Shown here: piece after piece, positions 52,285 to 62,595 of the stretch | Position numbering within the stretch: the first letter of the stretch is position 1 | How the letters are laid out: each line of letters opens with the position of its first letter | From: Flavobacterium sp. GT3R68 | GTDB lineage: Bacteria; Bacteroidota; Bacteroidia; Flavobacteriales; Flavobacteriaceae | Direction of reading: 5' to 3' | Length of the DNA: 64,000 nucleotides | Assembly: GCF_007109225.1 (NCBI RefSeq) | Contig: NZ_VJZK01000006.1 | Location: 1 to 64,000, forward strand | The notes under the pieces: generated by a model | Seen by the model: the letters and a program-made list of their open reading frames with translations, nothing else | Databases searched by the model: none | What the model was told of the DNA's origin: nothing | Position numbers and translations under genes: made by a program

Positions 52285-53487
52285 ATGACCATAAAAACCA
52301 CCTACTATACTATACTTTTTTCATCAGTCTTATTTCTTTCATCGTGTTCCAAAAAAGAGAAATTAGTCGCTGAAACCGTGGATACGGATACGGTTGCCAG
52401 TGTTGTAATGCGGCCTTCGAATGTTAAATTTGAAAAACTTTCGGCAGAATATATTGCAGATAAGAAATACGCAATTGATCGTTTTTACCATAAAAACTGG
52501 CCGGCCCAAACTAACAACGTGAGCTTTCTTGTAGCAAAGGACGGACAGATTTTATACGAAAAATATGATGGTTTGTCCAACCTTAGGAAGAAAACACCCA
52601 TCACTGCCGAAACGCCAATTCATATTGCTTCAGTAAGCAAAGTATTGACCGCCACTACCGTTTTAAAATTGGTTCAGGTCGGTAAAATAAAACTGGATCA
52701 GAAAGTAAATACAATCCTTTCAAATTTCCCTTATCCTGAAATCACCATAAGAAACTTATTGAGTCACAGGACCGGGATGCGCAATTATGCCTATTTCACT
52801 AATAAAAAGGAAATTTGGGACCAGCATAAAACACTGACCAATCAAGACATTGTTGATGTTATCAATGACAAAAATATTGATCTTGAGTATAGGACTGATT
52901 CCCGTTTTGGCTATTGCAATACGAATTATGCGATTTTGGCCCTGATTATTGAAAAAGTGACGGGACAAACCTATAAAGAAGCCATGAAAACGATTATTTT
53001 CGATCCATTGGGAATGAAAAACACATTCGTTTATGACTATAAAAAGGATCAGGACAGCGTGACCCTTTCTTATAAATGCAATGGCCTTCAGATTGGCTGG
53101 GATTACCTGGATGGTGTTTACGGGGATAAAAATATTTATTCAACACCAAGAGATCTTTTAAAATTTAATATGGCAACCAACGCCCCTGATTTCCTAACGC
53201 CTGAACTAAGGAAGCAAATTTACAAAGGCTATAGCAATGAACGGAAAGGGACCAAAAATTATGGTTTGGGTATTCGGATGATTAATTGGGCAACAGGCCA
53301 GAATTTTTATTTCCACAATGGTTGGTGGCATGGTAATATGTCTTCGTATGTGACCTTAAAAAAGGAAAATGTAATGATCATTGCGCTGTCTAATAAATGT
53401 TCTAAACAAGTTTATAAAGTCCGTAACCTGGCACCTCTATTTGGTGATTATCCGTTCAAGATTGACAAAACCGACCGGGACGAATAG
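52285..53487 (+). CDS. lipid-anchored serine hydrolase, beta-lactamase fold
   Basis: 400 residues. Lipobox LFLSSC with cysteine 21. PF00144 motifs: SVSK at 116-119 (nucleophile Ser116), YCN at 210-212 in the Y-x-N place, and HNGWWHGNMS near residue 340 as the third motif. YCN and HNG are variants of YxN and KTG/HxG. Probably a surface D-aminopeptidase or esterase. It is a distinct lineage from the cassette-borne hydrolase at 5.8 kb (no lipobox there). Confidence 0.88.
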   Translation: MTIKTTYYTILFSSVLFLSSCSKKEKLVAETVDTDTVASVVMRPSNVKFEKLSAEYIADKKYAIDRFYHKNWPAQTNNVSFLVAKDGQILYEKYDGLSNLRKKTPITAETPIHIASVSKVLTATTVLKLVQVGKIKLDQKVNTILSNFPYPEITIRNLLSHRTGMRNYAYFTNKKEIWDQHKTLTNQDIVDVINDKNIDLEYRTDSRFGYCNTNYAILALIIEKVTGQTYKEAMKTIIFDPLGMKNTFVYDYKKDQDSVTLSYKCNGLQIGWDYLDGVYGDKNIYSTPRDLLKFNMATNAPDFLTPELRKQIYKGYSNERKGTKNYGLGIRMINWATGQNFYFHNGWWHGNMSSYVTLKKENVMIIALSNKCSKQVYKVRNLAPLFGDYPFKIDKTDRDE

Positions 53488-53570
53488 ACAGACATAAAAA
53501 ATTAAGTAAAAAAGACTACATTTGCACACTTAAAATTTGGAATACTTTTTGCGAAGTGTATCAAAATATT

Positions 53571-53966
53571 GGGGTCGACTGGTTTTGACAGCAAGTCGAA
53601 TTGGAAGGTAAGCACGTCGAGAACTGGGACAATTCTCGTAAATAAAAGGTTCTAACAATTTTACACGGCGAAAATAACTACGCTCTAGCTGCATAATCTG
53701 AATTATAGTAAGATTAGCCTCGTCCCTATCAGATAGGGAAGCAGGATTCTCCTTGAAAGCCTTGGTTTGTGGCGGTCAATCCAGGGGAACCGTAAAAATA
53801 AACCTAGATTACCATAAGCTTCGGGTGGTTTTCGAAATTAAGAAGATAAGTTTTGTGTGGCTGTTTCTGGCCAAGCACAAAATCGAAAATTCAATCAGGA
53901 AATAAGCGTGTAGAAAATCTTTTAGTTGCTTGTTTGGACGGGAGTTCGATTCTCCCCGACTCCACA
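53571..53966 (+). ncRNA. ssrA: transfer-messenger RNA
   Basis: The 5' end GGGGTCGACTGGTTTTGACA pairs with 3' CGACTCC (53957-53963) to form the acceptor stem; the T arm GGAGTTCGATTCTCC is present. The tag reading frame starts with the resume codon GGC (53667) and reads GENNYALAA, stop TAA at 53694-53696. The terminal CCA is not fully encoded (ACA). It rescues stalled ribosomes with SmpB. A hairpin terminator follows. Confidence 0.96.
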
Positions 53967-53998
53967 AAAACCTTGTAGTCAAATGATTACAAGGTTTT
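53967..53998 (+). terminator. ssrA terminator
   Basis: AAAACCTTGTA, 10-nt loop with further weak pairing, TACAAGGTTTT and TTTTTA. Confidence 0.88.
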
Positions 53999-54199
53999 TT
54001 TAGCTATATTCACAAAGTAAACCTCGCTGCTGCGCCAATATATCCGTTAAATCCCGCAGGTCCACTAGTGGTTCCGGTACTGTATTATTTCAGTAGTCAT
54101 TAACGGAGCAGAAAATTTATTTTAAAGACTTTTTTATTTTTAAAAAAATATACTATCATTGTATTCGGCTAACCTATTATTAACCCAAGCTCCATACAT

Positions 54200-54742
54200 A
54201 TGAAAAAGATTCTTTTATTATTAGCATTGACCACGTTCACCATAAATGCCCAGCAAAAATTCGATTTTCCATTGAATGAAAACGGACAGATTATCTTCAC
54301 GGAAGTTGTGTCTGCGGAAGGAAAAACCAAAGATGACCTGTATAACAACTCCAAAATGTTCTTTGTAAACATTTATAAGGTGACACAGGATAAGCTTAAG
54401 CAGAATAAGGAAGCTTCGTCGGTTAGTGACACCCAGTATTCCTTCATGACGATTAAGGCAAACGGAAGCGAGGTAAAAGTGAAATTATTTTATAATATCG
54501 CGATTCTGTCCAAAGACGGTAAATACAAATACGAAATAAAAAACATCCTTATCAAGATGGATTCTGAAATACCTTTAGAGAAAATGTTTGATAAATTGGC
54601 TTCCGAGAAAGTGGCGACAAAGCCAAAATTAATGGAAACCCTTAAGGCATATTATGCCGCAATCAATGCTGAGGTTGAAACCATTAAAAGCAACATCAAG
54701 CAGGAAATGGCTAAATCCGGCGCGGCAAAAAGTGACTGGTAG
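54200..54742 (+). CDS. exported DUF4468-like protein
   Basis: 180 residues, signal ending FTINAQQ (about residue 18). The fold pattern FPLNENGQIIFTEVVSAEGK, TKDDLYNNSKMFFVNIYK and YKYEIKNILIKMDSEIPLEK fits the DUF4468 (TBP-like) domain of Bacteroidota periplasmic proteins. Function unknown. A weak AAAAGC/GCTTTT hairpin follows the stop. Confidence 0.85.
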   Translation: MKKILLLLALTTFTINAQQKFDFPLNENGQIIFTEVVSAEGKTKDDLYNNSKMFFVNIYKVTQDKLKQNKEASSVSDTQYSFMTIKANGSEVKVKLFYNIAILSKDGKYKYEIKNILIKMDSEIPLEKMFDKLASEKVATKPKLMETLKAYYAAINAEVETIKSNIKQEMAKSGAAKSDW

Positions 54743-54843
54743 TCGGATTACAATATACACTATAAAAAGCTTCGTTAATTTGAGGCTTTTTTGTTTTCAG
54801 AACTTTTTATACCGGTTCCATAAGATCAAAATCCACTTAAAAA

Positions 54844-54901
54844 CAAGAATAAGTTCTAAGTCATTCAAAAATCTATTCGATAATTATATATTTTTGTCCA
54901 C
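54844..54901 (+). repeat. 58-bp direct repeat, copy 1 (left of his operon)
   Basis: Matches 62303-62360 at 50 of 58 positions, the best-kept part being CATTCAAAAATCT and TATATTTTTGTCCAC. Both copies are followed within 4 nt by a strong hairpin. Confidence 0.7.
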
Positions 54902-54903
54902 AA

Positions 54904-54936
54904 AAAGCGTTGTAATTACCTATATTACAACGCTTT
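54904..54936 (-). terminator. his operon terminator
   Basis: AAAGCGTTGTAAT, 7-nt loop, ATTACAACGCTTT: a perfect 13-bp stem with an A run beside it that reads as a T run on the minus strand. It lies 32 nt past the hisIE stop. Confidence 0.85.
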
Positions 54937-54967
54937 ATTATTTATCTGCTGTTTTAGTTACTATTTA

Positions 54968-55570
54968 TTATTTATTGCTTCTATCCTCTAAAATTGACAA
55001 TACGTCTTTTAGCTGAAATCCTTTGGCTTGCAATAAAATGAGATAGTGAAAAAACAAATCAGCACTTTCGCTTAGAAATAGATCGTCGTTATTGTCCTTG
55101 GCTTCGATAACCACTTCGATAGCTTCCTCTCCTACTTTTTGGGCTATTTTATTGATACCTTCTTCGAATAAGCTGGCAACATAGCTTTTTTCCGCCGTTG
55201 CGTTTTCACGTCTTGATTTTATCGTTTCTTCCAGTTTAGTTATAAAACCATATTCGAAATTATTGCTTTCCTGCCAACAAGTGTCTGAACCCATATGGCA
55301 TGTTGGTCCTTGAGGTTTTACTTTTACCAAAAAAGTATCGTTATCACAATCAATCTTTATGTCAATAAGATTTAAAAAGTTACCACTCTCCTCTCCTTTT
55401 GTCCACAACCGATTTTTTGAGCGGCTAAAAAAAGTTACTTTTTTGGTTTCCACAGTTTTGGCGTACGCCTCTTCATTCATATATCCCAACATCAAAACTG
55501 ATTTTGTCTCGCTGTCTTGAATTACCGCTGGAACCAATCCATCTTCATTTTTATTAAAATTTATTTTCAT
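54968..55570 (-). CDS. hisI: phosphoribosyl-AMP cyclohydrolase/phosphoribosyl-ATP pyrophosphatase
   Basis: 200 residues, a fused HisI-HisE. HisI part (about 1-105): VLMLGYMNEEAYAKTVETKK, FFSRSKNRLWTKGEESGNFL, DCDNDTFLVKVKPQGPTCHM with the metal cysteines. HisE part (about 110-200): SYVASLFEEGINKIAQKVGE, EEAIEVVIEAKDNN. It performs steps 2 and 3 of histidine synthesis. Last gene of the operon. Confidence 0.96.
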   Translation of the reverse strand: MKINFNKNEDGLVPAVIQDSETKSVLMLGYMNEEAYAKTVETKKVTFFSRSKNRLWTKGEESGNFLNLIDIKIDCDNDTFLVKVKPQGPTCHMGSDTCWQESNNFEYGFITKLEETIKSRRENATAEKSYVASLFEEGINKIAQKVGEEAIEVVIEAKDNNDDLFLSESADLFFHYLILLQAKGFQLKDVLSILEDRSNK

Positions 55571-55584
55571 TATCTATTTATGAT

Positions 55585-56340
55585 TTATAATCTGATTTCT
55601 ATATTATTTCTTTTTAACTCTTTTTTTAATTCTGGAATTTCAATTTCCTGAAAATGGAAAACACTCGCTGCCAAAGCTGCATCAGCTTTTCCAATTTGAA
55701 AAGCATCCACAAAATGCTGCATATTCCCAGCTCCACCAGAGGCTATAATTGGAATATTTACCATTTGTGCTAATTTTGACAAGGCCTCATTGGCAAACCC
55801 ATTTTTGGTACCATCATTTTCCATTGAAGTAAAAAGAATTTCACCCGCTCCACGATTTTCAACTTCCTTTGCCCAATCAAACAGATTCAGATCTGTTGGA
55901 ACTTTACCACCAACTAAATGCACTTTCCAAATACCGTCAATACGTTTTGCATCAATGGCAACCACAACACATTGCCTTCCGAATTTATCAGCTAAATCAT
56001 TAATGAGCTGCGGATTTTTTACAGCAGAAGAATTTATTGAAACTTTATCTGCACCATTTTGTAATAGCAAATCTACATCTTCCACCGATGAAATTCCGCC
56101 ACCTACAGTAAATGGAATATTTATCGTAGCGGCTACTTTTCGAACCAAATCAATTAATGTTTTTCTTCTTTCTTCAGTAGCAGAAATATCCAGAAAAACC
56201 AATTCGTCTGCTCCGGTTTCAGCATATTTTTTTGCTAATTCCACAGGATCACCGGCATCTTTCAAATCAATAAAATTGACTCCTTTTACGGTTCTCCCGT
56301 TTTTAATGTCAAGACAGGGAATTATTCTTTTTGTTAACAT
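55585..56340 (-). CDS. hisF: imidazole glycerol phosphate synthase cyclase subunit
   Basis: 251 residues, (beta/alpha)8 barrel. [20 protein letters not shown] with catalytic Asp11, [14 protein letters not shown], and [15 protein letters not shown] with Asp at about 130. Receives ammonia from HisH and yields IGP and AICAR. Confidence 0.97.
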   Translation of the reverse strand: MLTKRIIPCLDIKNGRTVKGVNFIDLKDAGDPVELAKKYAETGADELVFLDISATEERRKTLIDLVRKVAATINIPFTVGGGISSVEDVDLLLQNGADKVSINSSAVKNPQLINDLADKFGRQCVVVAIDAKRIDGIWKVHLVGGKVPTDLNLFDWAKEVENRGAGEILFTSMENDGTKNGFANEALSKLAQMVNIPIIASGGAGNMQHFVDAFQIGKADAALAASVFHFQEIEIPELKKELKRNNIEIRL

Positions 56341-56345
56341 AATTA

Positions 56346-57071
56346 TTAATTTGAAATAATAAAATTTTCAAGTTGTTTCAAAGAAAGTCTTCCTTCATAA
56401 ATGGCTTTTCCAATAATAGTTCCTTCACAACCCATTGCTGCCAATTCCGGCAATTCATCAAAGACCGAAATTCCTCCGGAAGCAATGAGTTTTATATTTG
56501 GCACTTGAGCTAGAATTTTTTTATACAAATCGAAGCTTGGACCTTGCAACATTCCGTCTTTAGCAATATCGGTACATATAACATATTGAATACCATTGCT
56601 TTGGTACTTCTGAATAAATGGGATTAAATCTTCGTTACTTTCTTCCAACCATCCTGAAACCGCAATTTTCTCGTTATGGACATCCGCTCCAAGAATTATT
56701 TTATCAGCACCAAATTTAGAAATCCATTCCTGGAATAAAACTGGATTTTTAACTGCAATACTTCCTCCGGTAATCTGGTTCGCGCCACTTTCAAACGCAA
56801 TCCTTAAATCGTTATCAGTTTTCAGTCCTCCTCCGAAATCAATTTTCAAACTGGTTTGTGAAGCAATTTGTTCCAATATTTTGTGATTCACAATTCTACT
56901 TGATTTTGCTCCATCTAAATCAACTAAGTGCAAATACTCAATTCCATGGTTTTCAAATGATTTGGCAACTTCCAACGGATTCTCGTTGTATATTTTTTTA
57001 GTATTGTAGTCCCCTTTTGAAAGGCGGACACATTTTCCGTCTATGATGTCTATGGCTGGTATTATTCTCAT
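56346..57071 (-). CDS. hisA: ProFAR isomerase
   Basis: 241 residues. [20 protein letters not shown] with Asp8, [20 protein letters not shown] and [18 protein letters not shown] (the second catalytic Asp). Isomerises ProFAR to PRFAR. Paralogue of hisF downstream by 5 nt. Confidence 0.97.
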   Translation of the reverse strand: MRIIPAIDIIDGKCVRLSKGDYNTKKIYNENPLEVAKSFENHGIEYLHLVDLDGAKSSRIVNHKILEQIASQTSLKIDFGGGLKTDNDLRIAFESGANQITGGSIAVKNPVLFQEWISKFGADKIILGADVHNEKIAVSGWLEESNEDLIPFIQKYQSNGIQYVICTDIAKDGMLQGPSFDLYKKILAQVPNIKLIASGGISVFDELPELAAMGCEGTIIGKAIYEGRLSLKQLENFIISN

Positions 57072-57113
57072 ATTCTTAGTCTTAAAGTTTGAATGTCAAA
57101 AGTCATAAAGTCC

Positions 57114-57698
57114 CTATTTTATATTCAAAAAGTTAGAAAGGATCTGTTCTCCCATTTTTCCGCTTTTTTCCGGGTGAAACTGCACTCCATAGAAATTATT
57201 TTTCTGTAAAGCTGATGAATAGCCCAGTTCATAATCAGTTATTGCAATGGTTTGATCACATTTTGGAGCATAAAAACTATGCACCAAATACATATATTCA
57301 TTTTCTGAAATTCCATTAAATAATTCGGTTTTCAAATTATAAATAGTGTTCCATCCCATTTGTGGTACTTTCACTTTATTTGAAAACTTAATAATATCAA
57401 CATCAAAAATTCCTAATCCTGTTGTATTACCTTCTTCGGAAGATTTACACATCAATTGCATTCCAAGGCAAATCCCCAAAACAGGCTGTTTTAAGGTTGG
57501 AACAATTTTATCCAAACCACTTTCCATCAACTTTTTCATTGCGCTGCTTGCCTCGCCTACTCCCGGAAAAATCACTTTATCAGCTTGTTTAATTTCTTCC
57601 GGACTTCTGGTTAAAACACCATTAAAACCCAATCTTTCCAATGCAAACTGAATACTTTGAATATTTCCTGCACCGTAATCTATAATAGCTATTTTCAT
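57114..57698 (-). CDS. hisH: imidazole glycerol phosphate synthase glutaminase subunit
   Basis: 194 residues. IAIIDYGAGNIQSIQFALER, PVLGICLGMQLMCKSSEEG with the nucleophile Cys in GICLGMQ, and FYGVQFHPEKSG with His and Glu of the class I amidotransferase triad. Overlaps hisB by one base. Confidence 0.97.
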   Translation of the reverse strand: MKIAIIDYGAGNIQSIQFALERLGFNGVLTRSPEEIKQADKVIFPGVGEASSAMKKLMESGLDKIVPTLKQPVLGICLGMQLMCKSSEEGNTTGLGIFDVDIIKFSNKVKVPQMGWNTIYNLKTELFNGISENEYMYLVHSFYAPKCDQTIAITDYELGYSSALQKNNFYGVQFHPEKSGKMGEQILSNFLNIK

Positions 57699-58837
57699 TA
57701 CAAAACCCCTTTAGTTGATGGCAAAATCATTTTTTCAGCATCTCTTTTTACCGCCATTTTGATTGCTTTTGCAAAAGCTTTAAAAATTGCCTCAATTTTA
57801 TGGTGTTCATTTGTTCCCTCGGCCTTGATATTCAGATTGGCTTTCGCTCCGTCAGTAAAGGATTTAAAAAAGTGAAAAAACATTTCTGTTGGCATTTGTC
57901 CAATCATTTCTCTTTTGAATTCGGCATCCCAAACCAACCAGTTTCTTCCCCCAAAATCTATTGCAGTTTGAGCTAAGCAATCGTCCATTGGCAAACAAAA
58001 CCCATAGCGTTCAATACCTAATTTGTTTCCCAAAGCTTTGGCGAAAACTTCCCCTAAAGCAATGGCGGTATCTTCAATCGTGTGGTGTTCATCTACTTCC
58101 AAATCTCCTTTTACGGTGATTTCCAAATCCATTTGTCCGTGACGTGCGATCTGGTCCAGCATATGATCAAAAAAAGCAATTCCGGTGTCGATTTTACTTT
58201 TTCCGGTGCCGTCAAGATTGACAGTAATGCTAATATCCGTTTCATTGGTTTTTCTGACAATAGAAGCCGTTCTGTTTTCTAATTTCAAAAACTCATATAT
58301 CTCCTTCCAGTCTTTGGTTTGCAAAGCTATCGTATTGTTCAACTCTTCTTTTTCAGAACTAATCTCAGTACTTCCGACAGTCTCACCATTATTAATAAAA
58401 ATGGCTTTTGAACCCAAATTTTTAGCTAATTCAACATCAGTGATTCGATCTCCAATAATGTATGAATTTTCTAAATCGTAGGCGGAGTTATTGATATATT
58501 TGGTCAACATTCCTGTCCTTGGCTTACGGGTTGGCGCATTTTCTTCGGGAAAACTCCTGTCGATACAAATTTCATCAAATGATACATTTTCATTCTCGAA
58601 TGCCTTAATGATGAAATTTTGCGTAGGCCAAAAAGTGTCTTCCGGAAAACTGGAAGTTCCCAAACCGTCCTGATTGGTAACCATTACCAATTTAAAATCC
58701 AATTCCATGGCGATTTTACCCAAATATTGAAAAGCTTTTGGATAGAATTCCAATTTTTCCAAACTGTCCAATTGATAGTCTTCAGGTTCCAGAACCATAG
58801 TTCCGTCTCTATCTATAAATAATACTTTTTGTGCCAT
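57698..58837 (-). CDS. hisB: bifunctional histidinol-phosphatase/IGP dehydratase
   Basis: 379 residues. HAD phosphatase domain (1-165: [52 protein letters not shown]) fused to IGP dehydratase (185-379: [40 protein letters not shown], with the metal-binding HHxxE repeats). Overlaps hisC by one base. Confidence 0.97.
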   Translation of the reverse strand: MAQKVLFIDRDGTMVLEPEDYQLDSLEKLEFYPKAFQYLGKIAMELDFKLVMVTNQDGLGTSSFPEDTFWPTQNFIIKAFENENVSFDEICIDRSFPEENAPTRKPRTGMLTKYINNSAYDLENSYIIGDRITDVELAKNLGSKAIFINNGETVGSTEISSEKEELNNTIALQTKDWKEIYEFLKLENRTASIVRKTNETDISITVNLDGTGKSKIDTGIAFFDHMLDQIARHGQMDLEITVKGDLEVDEHHTIEDTAIALGEVFAKALGNKLGIERYGFCLPMDDCLAQTAIDFGGRNWLVWDAEFKREMIGQMPTEMFFHFFKSFTDGAKANLNIKAEGTNEHHKIEAIFKAFAKAIKMAVKRDAEKMILPSTKGVL

Positions 58838-59880
58838 TACAATAATTTTAATATTTTGATGAGCTGTTCATTTTCTTGTTTTGTACCAATTGTAATTCGT
58901 AGACAATTTGCACACAAAGGTTGTGTGGTTCTGTTTCTGATTACAACGCATTTTTCCAATAATTGATTGTATCTTTTGGTTGCATCATCAACTTTTATCA
59001 ATATGAAATTAGCATCGGTCGGAAATATTTTTTCAATAAATTTAATTTCAACTAATTCCTTAAGTAATTGCTGTTTTTCTTCTTTTATCAAATTGATTTC
59101 AGAAAAAACACTTTCTTTATCTTCAATTCGTGATATGGCGCTTCGCTGAGACAATTCATTGATATTATAAGGCGGCTTTATTTTGTTTAAAACTGCGATA
59201 ATTTCAGTTGAAGCATACAATATTCCTATACGAATTCCTGCCATTCCATAGGCTTTGGAAAGTGTTTGCGTAATCACTAAATTAGGATAATCATCCAATT
59301 TTTCCAACCAACTTTCCTGCTCTGAAAAATCGATATAGGCTTCATCCAAAACAATTAATCCTTTGAATTGTTGCAATAAAATTAAAATACTTCCAATTGA
59401 AAACGAATTGCCGGTTGGATTATTCGGCGAGCAAAGAAATATCATTTTTGTATTTTCATTTATCTTTTCCAAAATAGAAACTACATCGGGCTGAAAATCA
59501 ATATTTAAAATTATTTCCCGATTCTCTATTGCATTCAGATTTGCCAGGACACCATACATTCCGTATGTTGGCGGCAATGTAATTACGTTATCTTTATTTG
59601 GCTCGCAAAACGCACGAAAGAGCAAATCCAGCACTTCGTCACTTCCATTACCCAATAAAATTTGATTTTGTGCTATTCCTCTTAATGTTGTCAAGGCAGT
59701 TTTTACAGTTTTTTGCTGCGGATCCGGATAACGGTTTACTCCGTTTTCAAATGGATTTTCATTGGCATCCAAAAAAATCATCTTTTGATCAAAGTCTTTG
59801 AACTCATCTCTTGCCGATGAATAAGGCTGCATTTTTTTGATATTTTCTCTGATGATGCCATTTATATTGAAATTATTCAT
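58837..59880 (-). CDS. hisC: histidinol-phosphate aminotransferase
   Basis: 347 residues, PLP fold type [77 protein letters not shown] with the PLP lysine. Overlaps hisD by 8 nt, indicating coupling. Confidence 0.96.
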   Translation of the reverse strand: MNNFNINGIIRENIKKMQPYSSARDEFKDFDQKMIFLDANENPFENGVNRYPDPQQKTVKTALTTLRGIAQNQILLGNGSDEVLDLLFRAFCEPNKDNVITLPPTYGMYGVLANLNAIENREIILNIDFQPDVVSILEKINENTKMIFLCSPNNPTGNSFSIGSILILLQQFKGLIVLDEAYIDFSEQESWLEKLDDYPNLVITQTLSKAYGMAGIRIGILYASTEIIAVLNKIKPPYNINELSQRSAISRIEDKESVFSEINLIKEEKQQLLKELVEIKFIEKIFPTDANFILIKVDDATKRYNQLLEKCVVIRNRTTQPLCANCLRITIGTKQENEQLIKILKLL

Positions 59881-61162
59881 TTTCTAAAGCTTTTAATCTT
59901 AATGTAACTGCATTTTTGTGTGCCTGTAATCCTTCCGCTTCAGCCATTATTTCTATAGCTTTTCCAATATTTTGAATACCAGCTTTTGATATTTTTTGGA
60001 AAGTCATCGCTTTTTGGAAACTATCTAAATTCACACCCGAATAATTCTTGGCATAGCCATTTGTCGGCAAAGTGTGATTGGTTCCTGAGGCGTAATCACC
60101 TGCGCTTTCGGGAGTATAATTTCCAATAAAAACGGACCCTGCATTCTCAATATTATTGATATAAAAATCTTCATTTTCTGTACAAATAATAAAGTGCTCT
60201 GGTCCGTATTCATTGATTAAATCCAGCGCCATTATATCATTTTTGACAAAAATTAATTTTGAATTTGCAATGGCTTTTTGTGCAATTTCCTTTCTAGACA
60301 AAACGGTAATCTGTTGAATAATTTCATTTTCAACTGCGTCAATTAGCTTTTTTGAAGTCGAAACCAAAATTACCTGGCTGTCCGCTCCGTGTTCTGCCTG
60401 ACTTAACAAATCGGACGCCACAAAACTTGGAATGGCGCTATCATCAGCAACAATAAGCAATTCACTTGGGCCGGCAGGCATGTCAATGGCGACGCCAAAC
60501 TGCGTCGCCACTTGTTTGGCAACCGTTACAAATTGATTTCCGGGCCCAAAAATTTTATATACTCTCGGAATTGAAACCGTGCCAAAAGTCATCCCTGCAA
60601 TAGCTTGAATTCCGCCTACCTTCAGAATTTTAGTTATGCCGCACAAATTAGCAGTATATAAAATAGCTGGATTTATTTTGCCCTCTTTGTCTGGTGGAGA
60701 ACACAATACAATTTCTTTACAGCCTGCAATCTGCGCCGGAACTGCCAACATTAAAACCGTTGAAAACAAAGGAGCTGTTCCTCCGGGTATATACAAACCC
60801 ACCTTTTGAATTGGTCGTTTTTCCTGCCAGCAATTCACTCCTTCTGTTGTTTCAACTTCAACTTTTACTGTTTTCTGAGCAACGTGAAACTTTTCAATAT
60901 TCAATTTTGCTAGCTGAATGGCTTCTTTTAATTCATCTGAAATTGAAGTTACTGCTTCTTGAATTTCTGCATCAGAAACTTCAATACTTTTTATCGAAAT
61001 TGCATCAAATAAAGAAGTGTATTTTGCAATAGCCACATCTCCTTTTGATTGAACTTCTTTGAAAATTCCTTTAACCGTTTCTTCTATGTTTTCGAAAGTT
61101 TGTGTCGGTCTTTTTAGAATAGTTGACCAGGTTTCTTTTGATGGATTATATATTTTATTCAT
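59873..61162 (-). CDS. hisD: histidinol dehydrogenase
   Basis: 429 residues. IPGGTAPLFSTVLMLAVPAQ, FGTVSIPRVYKIFGPGNQFV, DMPAGPSELLIVADDSA, LLSQAEHGADSQVILVS with zinc residues Gln-His, and GSVFIGNYTPESAGDYASGT. Oxidises histidinol to histidine in two NAD+ steps. Confidence 0.97.
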   Translation of the reverse strand: MNKIYNPSKETWSTILKRPTQTFENIEETVKGIFKEVQSKGDVAIAKYTSLFDAISIKSIEVSDAEIQEAVTSISDELKEAIQLAKLNIEKFHVAQKTVKVEVETTEGVNCWQEKRPIQKVGLYIPGGTAPLFSTVLMLAVPAQIAGCKEIVLCSPPDKEGKINPAILYTANLCGITKILKVGGIQAIAGMTFGTVSIPRVYKIFGPGNQFVTVAKQVATQFGVAIDMPAGPSELLIVADDSAIPSFVASDLLSQAEHGADSQVILVSTSKKLIDAVENEIIQQITVLSRKEIAQKAIANSKLIFVKNDIMALDLINEYGPEHFIICTENEDFYINNIENAGSVFIGNYTPESAGDYASGTNHTLPTNGYAKNYSGVNLDSFQKAMTFQKISKAGIQNIGKAIEIMAEAEGLQAHKNAVTLRLKALENE

Positions 61163-61180
61163 TTTTGCTTTCTTTAAAAT

Positions 61181-62038
61181 TTACAAAACCATTTTCTCGA
61201 TTGGACAAACCAAAATTCCTTCGGCACCTGCCTCTTTCAATTGGTCGATTACATCCCAAAATTTATCCTCATCAATCACAGTCTGCACACTGCTCCATCC
61301 TTTCTCATTCAATGGAACAACCGTGGGGCTTTTGAGTACAGGGAGAATTTGAGTTACTTTTGCAATATTATCATTTGGTACATTCATCAAAATATATTTT
61401 GATTTTCTTGCTCTTAAGACAGACTGGATTCGGAATTGCAGTTTATTCAATATGGCTTGATTTTCATTTGAAATAGTTGGCGAAACCGCTAAAACGGCTT
61501 CACTTTTAAAAATCACTTCCACTTCTTTAAGGTTGTTTTTGAATAAAGTGCTTCCGCTGGAAACAATATCTACAATTGCATCGGCCAGACCAATATTTGG
61601 AGCAATTTCAACCGAACCAGAAATTTGGTGCAAATCGACAGATATATTTTTGGAAGCAAAGAAATCATTAACGGTATTAGGATAAGATGTCGCAATACGT
61701 AATCCGTCTAAATCTTTAATGGATTTGTATTCGAAAGATCTGGGAACTGCCACCGAAACCTTGCATTTAGAAAAGCCTAATTTCTCGGCAACCTGAATCG
61801 TCTTTCCTTTTTCTACCAAAAGATTATCCCCAACGATAGCAGCATCCACTACTCCATCGATCAGGTATTGTGGAATATCTGAATTTCTCAGGAATAAAAT
61901 TTCAAGGGGAAAATTAGAAGCTTCTGCTTTTAGCTGGTCATTCCCATTGTTAATGGAAATTCCGCAATCTTTAAGAATTTGAATGCTGTCTTCGTTAAGA
62001 CGTCCTGATTTTTGAATTGCAATTTTTAGAGTACTCAT
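61181..62038 (-). CDS. hisG: ATP phosphoribosyltransferase, long form
   Basis: 285 residues. LKIAIQKSGRLNEDSIQILK, DAAIVGDNLLVEKG, RIATSYPNTVNDFF, and DAIVDIVSSGSTLFKNNLKE (PRPP loop). The C-terminal 75 residues (ILMNVPNDNIAKVTQILPVL and SVQTVIDEDKFWDVIDQLKE) are the ACT-like regulatory domain, so HisZ is not needed. First structural gene after the attenuator. Confidence 0.97.
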   Translation of the reverse strand: MSTLKIAIQKSGRLNEDSIQILKDCGISINNGNDQLKAEASNFPLEILFLRNSDIPQYLIDGVVDAAIVGDNLLVEKGKTIQVAEKLGFSKCKVSVAVPRSFEYKSIKDLDGLRIATSYPNTVNDFFASKNISVDLHQISGSVEIAPNIGLADAIVDIVSSGSTLFKNNLKEVEVIFKSEAVLAVSPTISNENQAILNKLQFRIQSVLRARKSKYILMNVPNDNIAKVTQILPVLKSPTVVPLNEKGWSSVQTVIDEDKFWDVIDQLKEAGAEGILVCPIEKMVL

Positions 62039-62083
62039 TTTTTAGTTTTAATTTTATGAATGAGTACCACTTGGAGGAAATAA

Positions 62084-62114
62084 AAAACCCGTTTGAAGTA
62101 CTCAAACGGGTTTT
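62084..62114 (-). terminator. his attenuator hairpin
   Basis: On the minus strand AAAACCCGTTTGA, 5-nt loop, TCAAACGGGTTTT then TT; a 13-bp stem with a T run. It lies between the leader peptide stop and hisG (46 nt before hisG), exactly where an attenuator belongs. Confidence 0.85.
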
Positions 62115-62139
62115 AATATTGTGATTTACACGCATACCA

Positions 62140-62199
62140 TTAACACATCGCCTGAGAGCAATTATGAAAATGATGATGATGTAATTGATTTTTGAACAT
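62140..62199 (-). CDS. hisL: his operon leader peptide
   Basis: 19 codons on the minus strand encode MFKNQLHHHHFHNCSQAMC, five histidines within six codons (HHHHFH), followed by TAA. It is too short for ordinary ORF calling. Ribosome stalling on these codons when His-tRNA is short would favour an antiterminator and let the hairpin at 62084-62114 stay open, the classic attenuation logic. The peptide and hairpin are seen directly; the switch is inferred. Confidence 0.85.
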   Translation of the reverse strand: MFKNQLHHHHFHNCSQAMC

Positions 62200-62302
62200 T
62201 TTATATTGATTTTATTTTGCAAACATATGCAAATATATTTTAGAACCAAGTTATTTTTTAAAATTTTCATATGTACCTAAAATGAAGACCCATCTGAAAT
62301 AC

Positions 62303-62360
62303 CAGCAATAAGCTTTAAGCCATTCAAAAATCTGTTTGATAATTGTATATTTTTGTCCAC
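62303..62360 (+). repeat. 58-bp direct repeat, copy 2 (right of his operon)
   Basis: 50 of 58 positions match 54844-54901. It is followed by an imperfect hairpin with G-U pairs (62364-62396: ACGGGGCAGTTCAATA and TATTGAATTGTCTCGT) and a T run, as copy 1 is by a hairpin. Confidence 0.7.
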
Positions 62361-62363
62361 TTA

Positions 62364-62400
62364 ACGGGGCAGTTCAATAGTATTGAATTGTCTCGTTTTT
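62364..62400 (+). terminator. hairpin after direct repeat copy 2
   Basis: ACGGGGCAGTTCAATA and TATTGAATTGTCTCGT pair along 16 positions including three G-U pairs, then TTTT. There is no gene directly before it on the plus strand, so it may terminate a short RNA started at the TATATTTTTG box in the repeat. Confidence 0.5.
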
Positions 62401-62595
62401 ATTTTTAATAAAAACAATAATTTTTGTACCTTGTCTTTGTGTTTTTTATACGCATTTTGAGTGTCTAAAACCCGTGGTTTTTTATGTTTGAAATGCCATA
62501 AATTGCATTATTGTGCAGTTATTGACAGTATTAAAAAGTGTCTGAGTTCTTATATTTATTGACCTAAGCTAGTAATAGATTACTATCCTTTTGGA

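Noticed and set aside
62040..62270. 91-residue minus-strand frame over the his leader
   Set aside because: It runs through the attenuator hairpin in a different frame; the 19-codon His-rich leader explains the region better.
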